From a virus: a stretch of 22,474 bases of DNA. Location: positions 1-22,474 of the IMG/VR virus record IMGVR_UViG_3300035199_000782; one strand, given 5' to 3'. Positions 8,340 through 14,698 of the stretch are shown in pieces. The notes under the pieces were generated by a model. The model made no database searches and was not told the DNA's origin. It saw only the letters and a program-made list of their open reading frames with translations. Position numbers and translations under genes: made by a program. The first letter of the stretch is position 1; each line of letters begins with the position of its first letter.

Positions 8340-9196
8340 TTTCTATTGTTGGTTTAGGAAATGCGGCATCTGCGATTGTGGAATTCTTTGAAGAAACGCC
8401 TCAATATAGCGTTTATAAAATGAACGACAAAGTAAAGAGAAGCTCAAAGCGCAAGTTTAAACTAAAATCCTACAAGACACCCGAAGAGTATGAAACCAGC
8501 ATTCCCAATGTGTCAAAGTTTTTTGCAGAGTTGGGGGAGCACGTGCAGTTTTTTATCGTGGGAGGCTCCTTTAGTTCCAATTATTCTTTAGGAATCTTAG
8601 AACAGATCAAAGACAAAAAAATAGATCTTATTTATATTAAACCTGACACAGATCTGCTGACGGGCTACCCCGTTCTGGTGGAAAACGCTGTCTTTGGGGT
8701 CTTGCAAGAATATGCGCGGTCTGGACTCTTTAATTCGTTGACTGTGATTTCTAATCTCAACCTTGAAAAGTGTCTGGGAGAACTCCCCATTAAAACTTAC
8801 TATCACTCTTTAAATCAATTTATTTTCTCGACCATTCATCACGTGAATTATTTTGTTCATACGGAGCCAGAGATTGGACAAGTGGCCAAGCCGGCAGAGA
8901 TTAACAGGATAAGAACCATCGCCGGACTCAATATAAAAAATCTTGAAGAAAAGTGGTTTTTTGACCTTGACACACCGCGAGAATTATGTTATTATTTAGC
9001 TATAAACAGTGAGAGATTAGAAAACGAAGGTGGCTTGCACAAGCGTATTGTAGATATGTTGAAGGAAAAACCCCGAAATGCATTTCGAAAAATATCCTAT
9101 GCAATTTATGAGACACCATACCATGATTTTGGGTTCTGCGTTGCCCATACTAACGTAGTACAACAAAAAACTTCTGGGGAGCTATCTCAGGAGTAA
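8336..9196 (+). CDS. Unassigned phage protein; possible divergent FtsZ/tubulin-like fold
   Basis: 286 residues; ATG overlaps the polymerase stop (ATGA). I cannot assign it by direct resemblance. Motif order and spacing recall FtsZ/tubulin: an N-terminal strand and glycine turn (IVGLGNAA, residues 4-11, in place of the T1 loop), FFIVGGSFSSN (72-82, in place of the GGGTGTG signature), IKPDTDLLTG (101-110, in place of VVTKPF), VISN (137-140, in place of IPND), and a helix at 158-174 followed by PAEINRIRTI where FtsZ has its catalytic NxDxxD loop. The GTP-binding glycines are only partly kept and the catalytic acids are missing, so if the fold is right it may not hydrolyse GTP. A plain Rossmann-like protein is the main alternative. 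It lies between polymerase and SSB, which suggests a role near replication. No membrane segment is seen. Confidence 0.4.
   Translation: MISIVGLGNAASAIVEFFEETPQYSVYKMNDKVKRSSKRKFKLKSYKTPEEYETSIPNVSKFFAELGEHVQFFIVGGSFSSNYSLGILEQIKDKKIDLIYIKPDTDLLTGYPVLVENAVFGVLQEYARSGLFNSLTVISNLNLEKCLGELPIKTYYHSLNQFIFSTIHHVNYFVHTEPEIGQVAKPAEINRIRTIAGLNIKNLEEKWFFDLDTPRELCYYLAINSERLENEGGLHKRIVDMLKEKPRNAFRKISYAIYETPYHDFGFCVAHTNVVQQKTSGELSQE
8967..8995 (+). promoter_or_regulatory. Candidate intragenic extended -10 promoter before SSB
   Basis: TTGACA (8967-8972), 17-base spacer, TATTAT (8990-8995), with TGT directly upstream of the -10 box giving an extended TGn element. It sits inside the unassigned 8336-9196 gene, about 250 bases before the SSB ATG. 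Transcription from it would make an SSB mRNA with a long leader that includes the hairpin at 9203-9223. Confidence 0.5.
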
Positions 9197-9202
9197 TATC
9201 AG

Positions 9203-9223
9203 ATATCAAGGAACGCTTGATAT
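9203..9223 (+). promoter_or_regulatory. Perfect hairpin in SSB leader
   Basis: ATATCAAG (9203-9210), loop GAACG, CTTGATAT (9216-9223): an 8-bp perfect stem with a 5-base loop, ending about 10 bases before the SSB ribosome site (AAGGAG, 9233-9238). No T-tract follows, so it is not a typical terminator. T4 gene 32 is translationally autoregulated through a structured leader; a similar role here is inference. Confidence 0.5.
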
Positions 9224-9246
9224 GCTATAACTTAAGGAGAAACAAC

Positions 9247-10017
9247 ATGGCAATTGATATGCAACTAATGCGAGAAAAACTCGCGAACCTTCGCGGAGAA
9301 GGAACTAGAGACTCGAACTCGGTTTGGTTTAGACCAGACGAGGGCGATACTGACATTCGGATCGTACCGACTAACGACGGAGATCCACTAAAGGAAATGT
9401 TCTTCCACTATAATGTGGGAGATCACAAGGGAGGCATCATGTGCCCGAAGCGCAACTTCGGCGATGAGTGTCCCATTTGTGAGTTTGCTTCCAAGCTATG
9501 GCGCGAGGGAGTAGACCAAAACGATGAAGAGAGTAAGAAGCTCGCGAAGAGCCTCTTTGTACGTACTCGGTACTTCTCTCCCGTCGTTGTGCGAGGACGA
9601 GAGGAAGAGGGCATTAAGGTCTACGGCTACGGCAAGCAGGCATATGAACTTCTTCTCGGATACATCCTCGATCCAGAGTATGGGGATATTACCGATGCCA
9701 CCGAAGGCACTGATATTACCCTCACATACACCAAGCCCACCAAGCCTGGTGCATACCCACAGACGAGCCTAAAGATGCGTCGAAACACATCCACCTTGCT
9801 TGAGGATACAGAGGCGATCCCCGCCCTCCTTGATCGCATGCCTGACTTTGACGGTCTTTTTGAACGTCTCAGCCCTCAGCAAGTCGATGCCATCTTAGAC
9901 GAGCAACTTTCGGGAGATTCTTCTGCCGAAGGGCGTTCGTCAACAACAGCCAAATACGGTCCCGCCAACGGAAAGAGCAGTGTAGACCGAGCATTTGATG
10001 AATTAATGTCTGGCTAA
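9247..10017 (+). CDS. ssb: Single-stranded DNA-binding protein, T4 gp32-like with zinc site
   Basis: 256 residues from the ATG at 9247, which has AAGGAG nine bases upstream; a longer reading from TTG at 9217 falls within the upstream hairpin and is rejected. The N-terminus is a basic LAST-type region (MREKLANLRGEG). A zinc site is visible as H54, C66, C75 and C78 (CPKRNFGDECPIC), matching the H-x12-C-x9-C-x2-C layout of gp32. The core continues with FSPVVVRG and YGKQAYELLLG. The C-terminus is a Ser/Thr/Gly linker ending in VDRAFDELMSG, the acidic tip used by gp32-type proteins to contact polymerase, recombinase and helicase partners. It coats single-stranded DNA during replication and recombination. 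A stem-loop with a T-run follows the stop, and a hairpin precedes the ribosome site, so dosage is probably controlled separately from its neighbours. Confidence 0.9.
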   Translation: MAIDMQLMREKLANLRGEGTRDSNSVWFRPDEGDTDIRIVPTNDGDPLKEMFFHYNVGDHKGGIMCPKRNFGDECPICEFASKLWREGVDQNDEESKKLAKSLFVRTRYFSPVVVRGREEEGIKVYGYGKQAYELLLGYILDPEYGDITDATEGTDITLTYTKPTKPGAYPQTSLKMRRNTSTLLEDTEAIPALLDRMPDFDGLFERLSPQQVDAILDEQLSGDSSAEGRSSTTAKYGPANGKSSVDRAFDELMSG

Positions 10018-10043
10018 AATAAATAGGCGACTCTGACACCGAC

Positions 10044-10077
10044 GGCAGAGCGGGGTTTAAATACTCTGCCATCTTTT
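10044..10077 (+). terminator. Terminator-like stem-loop after SSB (stem-loop A)
   Basis: GGCAGAG (10044-10050) pairs perfectly with CTCTGCC (10064-10070) across a 13-base loop, and is followed by ATCTTTT. This is the form of a Rho-independent terminator, though the T-run is short and the next gene's ribosome site begins 6 bases later. No promoter lies between it and the next ATG, so it is probably leaky or acts as an mRNA 3'-end or processing structure. It is related to the stem-loop at 10342-10364. Confidence 0.65.
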
Positions 10078-10096
10078 CTAATAAGGAGACAATAAA

Positions 10097-10330
10097 ATGT
10101 TAGATACGCTAAAGGACTTGTGGTCCAAATGGAAGGTACACATTACCGTAGCAGGTGGCGTCGTTGCTGTCGCTACGGCTTATGGAACCTGCACATATGA
10201 ACCACCCACCGTTTCTGAGGCAACTGTTGTACCCGCGGAGTCGTCCACGCCGACTGCGCCCGCAACAGTTGAGGTTTCTAGCACGACCCATAATACGGAA
10301 AGTGCAGAAACTACGACTACAACTGAGTAG
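10097..10330 (+). CDS. Small single-span membrane protein with Thr-rich tail
   Basis: 77 residues; ATG at 10097 with AAGGAG eight bases upstream. Residues 1-14 are charged (several Lys). Residues 15-32 form one hydrophobic span (HITVAGGVVAVATAY). The rest is Pro/Ser/Thr-rich low complexity ending in ESAETTTTTE. Positive-inside reasoning puts the N-terminus in the cytoplasm and the Thr-rich tail outside. The Cys after the span lacks a proper lipobox (YGTC), so a lipoprotein is unlikely. I do not recognise a family. A single-span holin, a superinfection or envelope-modifying protein, or a membrane anchor are possible, none supported directly. The gene stands alone between two related stem-loops, which points to independent dosage control. 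Confidence 0.7.
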   Translation: MLDTLKDLWSKWKVHITVAGGVVAVATAYGTCTYEPPTVSEATVVPAESSTPTAPATVEVSSTTHNTESAETTTTTE

Positions 10331-10341
10331 GAAAGGCCGCT

Positions 10342-10372
10342 GGCAGACCGGTAAAAAGTCTGCCGCATTTTT
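10342..10372 (+). terminator. Terminator-like stem-loop after the 77-residue gene (stem-loop B)
   Basis: GGCAGAC (10342-10348) pairs perfectly with GTCTGCC (10358-10364) across the loop CGGTAAAAA, followed by GCATTTTT. It shares GGCAGA, the loop-start CGG and the TCTGCC arm with stem-loop A, but the closing pair is C-G where A has G-C, a compensatory change. Next comes AGGAGG of the following gene. Confidence 0.7.
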
Positions 10373-10390
10373 AATTTATAGGAGGATATG

Positions 10391-11545
10391 ATGGCAATTC
10401 CATCTAACAAAACTGAACAATTACTGTTCGATTTAATTGAAGCTTGTCGCTCTGGCGAAGCTTTTACAAACACAAAAAACAAATTTTATGGAAAAGTTGA
10501 AGAGCGTATTATGGATACCTCCGTCTTTTTCCATCCCCAGCTTGACTCCAAGCCGTCCGAATTGTTTGATTCCGCAACATGGTTTTTGGATCAAGTACGT
10601 GTCGGAGAAATTTCAGAAAACAATTACAAAAAGAAATACGAATCAATCAGATCTCGCGGGATCTTAGAGTCTGGATGGGCGGTTCTAGATAACGAGCCCA
10701 ATTCTAAGTGGACCGGTCGCGTTCTAGACAGCGTAACGCGCATTGTATTAGCGCGTACTTGTGAAACAAACGAACATGTTGATTCGTCGATTGCTGTGCC
10801 AATGTTTGTTGTTACAGATGCAGATTTGATTCGCTTAATTATGAAAAATAAGAAAAGTTTTCAAACCATGGCGAATGATCACCCCCCTTCTGATTCCTCA
10901 AGTGCTGATGATATAAAGAAGCTGATTCGGGATCTTATCGCTGATGAGCCAGCGCCGGCAAAACAACATAGCAAGTCTTTCAAAACAAGGTTGGCCACGC
11001 ATGTGTATCGTATGGTGCACACGAACAATACGCGCACCACTATAAGAAACTATGTTAGCGAAGTATACAACACAATTGAACAATCAACTAATGGAGTTAA
11101 AGGTTATTTAGAACCAAAAGCTAGAGCAAATTCTGTTCGTAAGGCTTTAGAAGCCGGAAAGGGCACTTTTAAGATTGATGCCTCAAAGTGGACCGCGACT
11201 AAGAAAGAGTATACACACGAAGACTACAAGATCTATCAAGGGGCTCCGACAAGGGGCAGTTTGAATAAGGATTTCGGTCGTGAAATTGAAAGAAAGGCTG
11301 AAGGAGAAGATACGCGCTCAAGCGTGTATGTGTTCAGAACAGACGCCAAAACCCCTACGAAAGTTAGGGACGCACAGGTTGCCGTCTTTGATAAGATCAA
11401 TGCTATGCATAAGTATCTTGGAGTGACAATCTTCGACAAGGTATATGCTTTGGGTCAGATAACTAATGTAGACGCTGGCAAGCTGCTCAGTGAGACTGAC
11501 GTGCGCGCCGCAGAAAAGAAACTAAAAGTAGTTAACGCTAAGTGA
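10391..11545 (+). CDS. Unknown protein, first gene of methyltransferase-nuclease cassette
   Basis: 384 residues from the ATG at 10391, chosen because AGGAGG (10380-10385) is 5 bases upstream; an ATG at 10388 is only 2 bases from it. I do not recognise the family. It is soluble-looking, with no membrane span or signal peptide. Residues about 150-190 contain an acidic/Ser/Pro linker (DHPPSDSSSADD and ADEPAPAK) separating a mixed N-terminal part from a Lys/Arg-rich C-terminal part, so a two-domain, possibly nucleic-acid-binding protein is plausible. Its stop overlaps the GTG start of the adenine methyltransferase (GTGA), which suggests coupled translation and a related role. It could be a specificity, regulatory or structural partner, or simply an unrelated early phage protein; the sequence does not decide. 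Confidence 0.65.
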   Translation: MAIPSNKTEQLLFDLIEACRSGEAFTNTKNKFYGKVEERIMDTSVFFHPQLDSKPSELFDSATWFLDQVRVGEISENNYKKKYESIRSRGILESGWAVLDNEPNSKWTGRVLDSVTRIVLARTCETNEHVDSSIAVPMFVVTDADLIRLIMKNKKSFQTMANDHPPSDSSSADDIKKLIRDLIADEPAPAKQHSKSFKTRLATHVYRMVHTNNTRTTIRNYVSEVYNTIEQSTNGVKGYLEPKARANSVRKALEAGKGTFKIDASKWTATKKEYTHEDYKIYQGAPTRGSLNKDFGREIERKAEGEDTRSSVYVFRTDAKTPTKVRDAQVAVFDKINAMHKYLGVTIFDKVYALGQITNVDAGKLLSETDVRAAEKKLKVVNAK

Positions 11546-12381
11546 ATACCCCGTTGCGATATCCGGGCGGCAAGTCACGTGCTGTGAAGCACATCTTGCC
11601 CCTCATTCCCGAAGATTGTGGAGAGCTTTGCTCTCCCTTTCTCGGAGGCGGCTCAATAGAGTTGGCTGTGGCTGAGCGTGGCACGAGGGTGCACGGCTAT
11701 GATATTTTTGAGCCTCTGGTTTGGTTTTGGCAAGCACTTTTGTCGCAACCTGCCAAGCTTGCAATATTGTGTGATGGGATGCGCGTGTGGCATCCTGAGT
11801 ATCTTAAAAAGTATAAAGTCAGAAATTCAGATCCACCTGAGCACTATCATGTTCCTCAACGTGGACTATTAAAAGAAGACTTCGATCAATTGCGTGAAGA
11901 ATTAAGGAAAGAAGATTCCTATTCGTTGCGCAATGCCGCAGCATTTTATGCCATTAACCGTAGTAGCTTCTCGGGCGCTACTTTTAGCGGTGGCTATTCT
12001 AAACGCGCTGCATATGCACGCTTTACGGATAGTCGCCTAAAAGACCTTAAAAACTTTAAAGAGCCCAATTTGACTGTAGGACATGCTCATTTTACTGAAT
12101 CCCTATCTCGGCACCCGAATGCATTTCTATATTTGGATCCACCGTATCTACTAGGAGCCCAAAGAGAGAAGCTTTATGGCGATAGCGGCAACACCCACGG
12201 AGGGTTTGATCACGCAGCGCTATCTCGGTTAGTCGGCCAACGCAGCAACTGGGTCATGTCTTATAATGATTGCGAAACAATCCGAGATCTATATAAGGAC
12301 TATGAAATACAAGAAGCTGCGTGGACCTATGGAATGAATAAAAGTAAAGAGTCTTCCGAGATACTAATTATTGCAAGATGA
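11542..12381 (+). CDS. D12-class DNA N6-adenine methyltransferase (Dam-like)
   Basis: 279 residues, GTG start at 11542 overlapping the previous stop. The class D12 layout is clear: N-terminal RYPGGKSRAV (residues 6-15), SAM-binding FLGGGSIELA (33-42), a target-recognition region in the middle with INRSSFSGATFSGGYS, catalytic DPPY at 199-202, and VMSYND near the end. Enzymes of this class transfer a methyl group from S-adenosylmethionine to N6 of adenine in double-stranded DNA; T4 Dam and E. coli Dam modify GATC, but the target here cannot be read from sequence. Its stop overlaps the ATG of a PD-(D/E)XK nuclease gene (ATGA). The pair could protect phage DNA from host enzymes or from the adjacent nuclease. 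Confidence 0.9.
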   Translation: MNTPLRYPGGKSRAVKHILPLIPEDCGELCSPFLGGGSIELAVAERGTRVHGYDIFEPLVWFWQALLSQPAKLAILCDGMRVWHPEYLKKYKVRNSDPPEHYHVPQRGLLKEDFDQLREELRKEDSYSLRNAAAFYAINRSSFSGATFSGGYSKRAAYARFTDSRLKDLKNFKEPNLTVGHAHFTESLSRHPNAFLYLDPPYLLGAQREKLYGDSGNTHGGFDHAALSRLVGQRSNWVMSYNDCETIRDLYKDYEIQEAAWTYGMNKSKESSEILIIAR

Positions 12382-13487
12382 ATATGAACGAAATACATAT
12401 TAAGTTTAGAGAGCAAATGGAAGAAGAGTTGGACGTCCCCCAGGAACTAGAAAAGGATCTGGATAAGCCGCTCCCATCCCCCCAAGACTCGCCGGAAAGC
12501 AATCTAAAGCGTGCCCTTCGCGTAATTGAAGCAGAGGGATATGACTACAAGATTGTTAAAAATCACATTAGAGTTTTGGACGATCAGCGCCTGGAGACAA
12601 TGCAAAAACTAAATCAAATGCTTTCTCCGTTAGGCTTCGTTCACAATCCCATCGGCGGCGGCAGTAGCATCGGACGCTTAGAACTTCAAGACCGTAAAGC
12701 CGGCAGCGTCTATGTGTATGTGAAACCAAAGAGACGCACCGCCGCATCTGCTGGTATGGATTTTGAAGAGCGCTTAGCAAACGAAATCACCCAGCGCTAC
12801 CGCCACGCGGGAATTACCGCCAAGACTGCTGGTTTTGGTCATGGCTCCGATCTTGCCATTATGAAGAACGGGCGCACGATGATGAGCATTGAGTTAAAAA
12901 CAGCGCTCTCTGCTGACTTCGGACAGTTCCGAGCGCAATACAACTTAACCACCAAAACGTGGGAGCCACGCCGCACACCGGGATACGTAAAGAATAAAAA
13001 AATCTTTGGTCCCTTGTTTAATGACTATTTGCGCGATTGGCTCAACCAAAATGCAAGGTTCCCGGATCTCTATGACCGGCGCCTAAACCTATCAGCAAAC
13101 AATATTGTGGGGATCCATCGCTCTTTGAAGACGGGTGAGTTAAAGAAAGAATTGCAACAAGCATGGTTCAAGGGAAAAACAGATTTAAAGATCCCCTTTG
13201 ACTTTTCTCGTATTGCTGGGTATTACGCCGACAAAGGCGATTCATTTATTCAAATCGATGAGCGCGGGCTTTATGCCCTAAAGGCGCAAGCACAAACACT
13301 CATCGACGTACCCATGTTTGCAGATCTGGGCTTGAAGTGCGACTTGAGATTCCGTCTCAAGCCCTCAAGCGGAGAAAACAGCGCGACTAGCTTTACCATC
13401 GCAGTAAAGATCAAAGGACGCTATAATAAATCAAATCTTAGCTTGACAAATGCCGAAGATTTAGATAAAATAATATCAATGCTTTAA
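12378..13487 (+). CDS. PD-(D/E)XK superfamily nuclease-like protein
   Basis: 369 residues; ATG at 12378 overlaps the methyltransferase stop. Residues 1-120 are a hydrophilic region with an acidic, Pro-rich stretch. A nuclease core follows: FEERLANEI (E130/E131), then FGHGSDLAIM with D158, then SIELKTA with E172 and K174. The order E...D-x13-E-x-K is the PD-(D/E)XK signature used by many restriction and repair nucleases. Next is ADFGQFRAQYN, a conserved-looking segment after the active site. The last 130 residues look like a mixed alpha/beta domain of unknown role. The gene is coupled to an adenine methyltransferase, which makes a restriction-like or host-DNA-degrading role plausible, but a replication or recombination nuclease is equally compatible with the UvsX gene just downstream. 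Cleavage activity and specificity are unproven. Confidence 0.75.
   Translation: MNMNEIHIKFREQMEEELDVPQELEKDLDKPLPSPQDSPESNLKRALRVIEAEGYDYKIVKNHIRVLDDQRLETMQKLNQMLSPLGFVHNPIGGGSSIGRLELQDRKAGSVYVYVKPKRRTAASAGMDFEERLANEITQRYRHAGITAKTAGFGHGSDLAIMKNGRTMMSIELKTALSADFGQFRAQYNLTTKTWEPRRTPGYVKNKKIFGPLFNDYLRDWLNQNARFPDLYDRRLNLSANNIVGIHRSLKTGELKKELQQAWFKGKTDLKIPFDFSRIAGYYADKGDSFIQIDERGLYALKAQAQTLIDVPMFADLGLKCDLRFRLKPSSGENSATSFTIAVKIKGRYNKSNLSLTNAEDLDKIISML
13443..13471 (+). promoter_or_regulatory. Sigma70-type promoter for uvsX
   Basis: TTGACA (13443-13448), 17-base spacer, TAAAAT (13466-13471). It lies in the last codons of the nuclease gene. The expected start of transcription is near 13478, giving a leader of about 24 bases that contains the uvsX ribosome site AGGAG. 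The geometry is that of a dedicated promoter. Confidence 0.7.
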
Positions 13488-13501
13488 CCATAGGAGAGCA
13501 C

Positions 13502-14641
13502 ATGGCAAAAGCCAAAGCGGGTCGCGTTGCAATGCAAGACCTAATGAAACTAATAAACAAGAGAGCGGGCAGGAAGGTTGCCCACAATCTATCGGGCGAC
13601 AACCCCACCAGCGTGAAGGAGTGGATTCCAACAGGCTCTCGGTGGCTCGATAGTATTATCTGCAAAGGGCATGTCGCTGGTATCCCCGTCGGGAAAGTGA
13701 CAGAGATTGCCGGGCTGGAGTCCACAGGCAAATCTTACATGGCCGCGCAAGTCGCCGCAAACGCTCAGAAACAGGGCAAGCTCGTTGTATATTTTGATTC
13801 CGAGTCAGCCATCGATCCAAACTTTTTAAGCCGTGCAGGCTGCGATCTAGAGCGCTTAATGTACATTCAAGCATCCTCTGTGGAGTTTGTTCTTGAAACC
13901 ATTGAAGAGCTTCTGGGTGCAACTGATGAACAGGTTGTTTTTATCTGGGACTCCTTAGCATGTACTCCTTCTGTGTCTGATGTGGAGGGGGATTTCAACC
14001 CACAATCATCGATGGCAGTGAAGGCGCGGATCTTGGCGAAGGGAATGTCTAAGTTGACGATCCCGTTGGCCGACAAGCAGGCGACTTTTATTGTTCTTAA
14101 CCAGCTTAAGACCAATATTCCGCAAGGACCCAACGCTCGCATCGTGGCAATGACCACTCCCTACACCACCCCAGGCGGCAAGGCTATGCACTATGCATAT
14201 TCGCTGCGCATTTGGTTAACCGGAAGAAAGGCGAAAGCATCGTTCGTTGAGGATGAGAGGGGCTTCCGGATCGGATCCGAGGTGAAGATAAAGCTTGAAA
14301 AGTCTCGCTTTGGAACCCAGGGTCGTTCTTGTGCTTTCCGCATTCTGTGGGGCACTGAAGATATCGGTATCCGTGACGAAGAGTCGTGGTTTGATGCCAT
14401 CAAGGGCTCAGACTCTCTAACGTCTGCGGGAGCGTGGTATACCCTTAGAACTGATGATGGCTACGAAAAGAAGTTTCAACCCTCTAAGTGGACGGCGCTC
14501 GTAACAGAAGATGAAGAGTTTAGAAATCGCGTCATTCGGCTGATGGACGAAGAGATCGTTCAGAAGTTTGATAAGCGAGAGGGAAGTGCCGAGGTTTTCT
14601 ACGCTGATCCCGAAGACCTCACTGTGCCGGTGAAAGAATAA
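13502..14641 (+). CDS. uvsX: UvsX/RecA-family strand-exchange recombinase
   Basis: 379 residues; AGGAG precedes the ATG at 13502. The RecA-type ATPase core is evident: EIAGLESTGKSY with Walker A at residues 71-78 (K77), VVYFDSESAID after it with the conserved acidic residue, Walker B VVFIWDSLA ending at D150, then an ATPase sensor region IVLNQLKTNIP and TTPGGKAMHY. The C-terminal 90 residues are the charged tail seen in phage UvsX proteins. Length is close to T4 UvsX (391) and the P-loop GLESTGKS is closer to phage UvsX than to bacterial RecA (GPESSGKT). It forms ATP-dependent filaments on single-stranded DNA and drives recombination-dependent replication, with the gp32-like SSB and the helicase of this window as expected partners. 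It has its own promoter at 13443-13471. Confidence 0.9.
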   Translation: MAKAKAGRVAMQDLMKLINKRAGRKVAHNLSGDNPTSVKEWIPTGSRWLDSIICKGHVAGIPVGKVTEIAGLESTGKSYMAAQVAANAQKQGKLVVYFDSESAIDPNFLSRAGCDLERLMYIQASSVEFVLETIEELLGATDEQVVFIWDSLACTPSVSDVEGDFNPQSSMAVKARILAKGMSKLTIPLADKQATFIVLNQLKTNIPQGPNARIVAMTTPYTTPGGKAMHYAYSLRIWLTGRKAKASFVEDERGFRIGSEVKIKLEKSRFGTQGRSCAFRILWGTEDIGIRDEESWFDAIKGSDSLTSAGAWYTLRTDDGYEKKFQPSKWTALVTEDEEFRNRVIRLMDEEIVQKFDKREGSAEVFYADPEDLTVPVKE

Positions 14642-14660
14642 GTCAAAAAATAGTTGACTT
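14640..14660 (+). promoter_or_regulatory. Inverted repeat overlapping the deaminase -35 box, operator-like
   Basis: AAGTCAA (14640-14646), 7-base gap AAAATAG, TTGACTT (14654-14660): perfect 7-bp arms. The right arm contains the -35 hexamer. No T-run follows, so it does not look like a terminator for uvsX. A dimeric repressor or activator bound here would act directly on the promoter. The same core (GTCAA, 7 bases, TTGAC) occurs at 8011-8027. Confidence 0.45.
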
Positions 14661-14682
14661 TAGCGGCGGGATTGGTTATAAT
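14654..14682 (+). promoter_or_regulatory. Strong sigma70-type promoter for deaminase-exonuclease operon
   Basis: TTGACT (14654-14659), 17-base spacer, TATAAT (14677-14682), in the only gap between uvsX and the deaminase gene. The expected transcription start near 14689 gives a very short leader; GAGGG (14691-14695) then precedes the ATG by 3 bases. The TTG of the -35 box could be misread as a start codon. Confidence 0.8.
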
Positions 14683-14698
14683 AATAATCAGAGGGCAT

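Noticed and set aside
9223-9231. Extended -10-like TGCTATAAC just before SSB
   Set aside because: Transcription would start inside or after the AAGGAG ribosome site, leaving no usable leader, and there is no -35 match at the right distance.
13198-13226. TTGACT-17-TATTAC inside the nuclease gene
   Set aside because: Both hexamers are imperfect (5/6 and 4/6), below the quality of the listed sites, with no gene start close by.
14654-14698. Longer deaminase reading from TTG at 14654
   Set aside because: That TTG is the first part of the -35 box; the added residues are hydrophobic with no ribosome site. ATG at 14699 has GAGGG before it.
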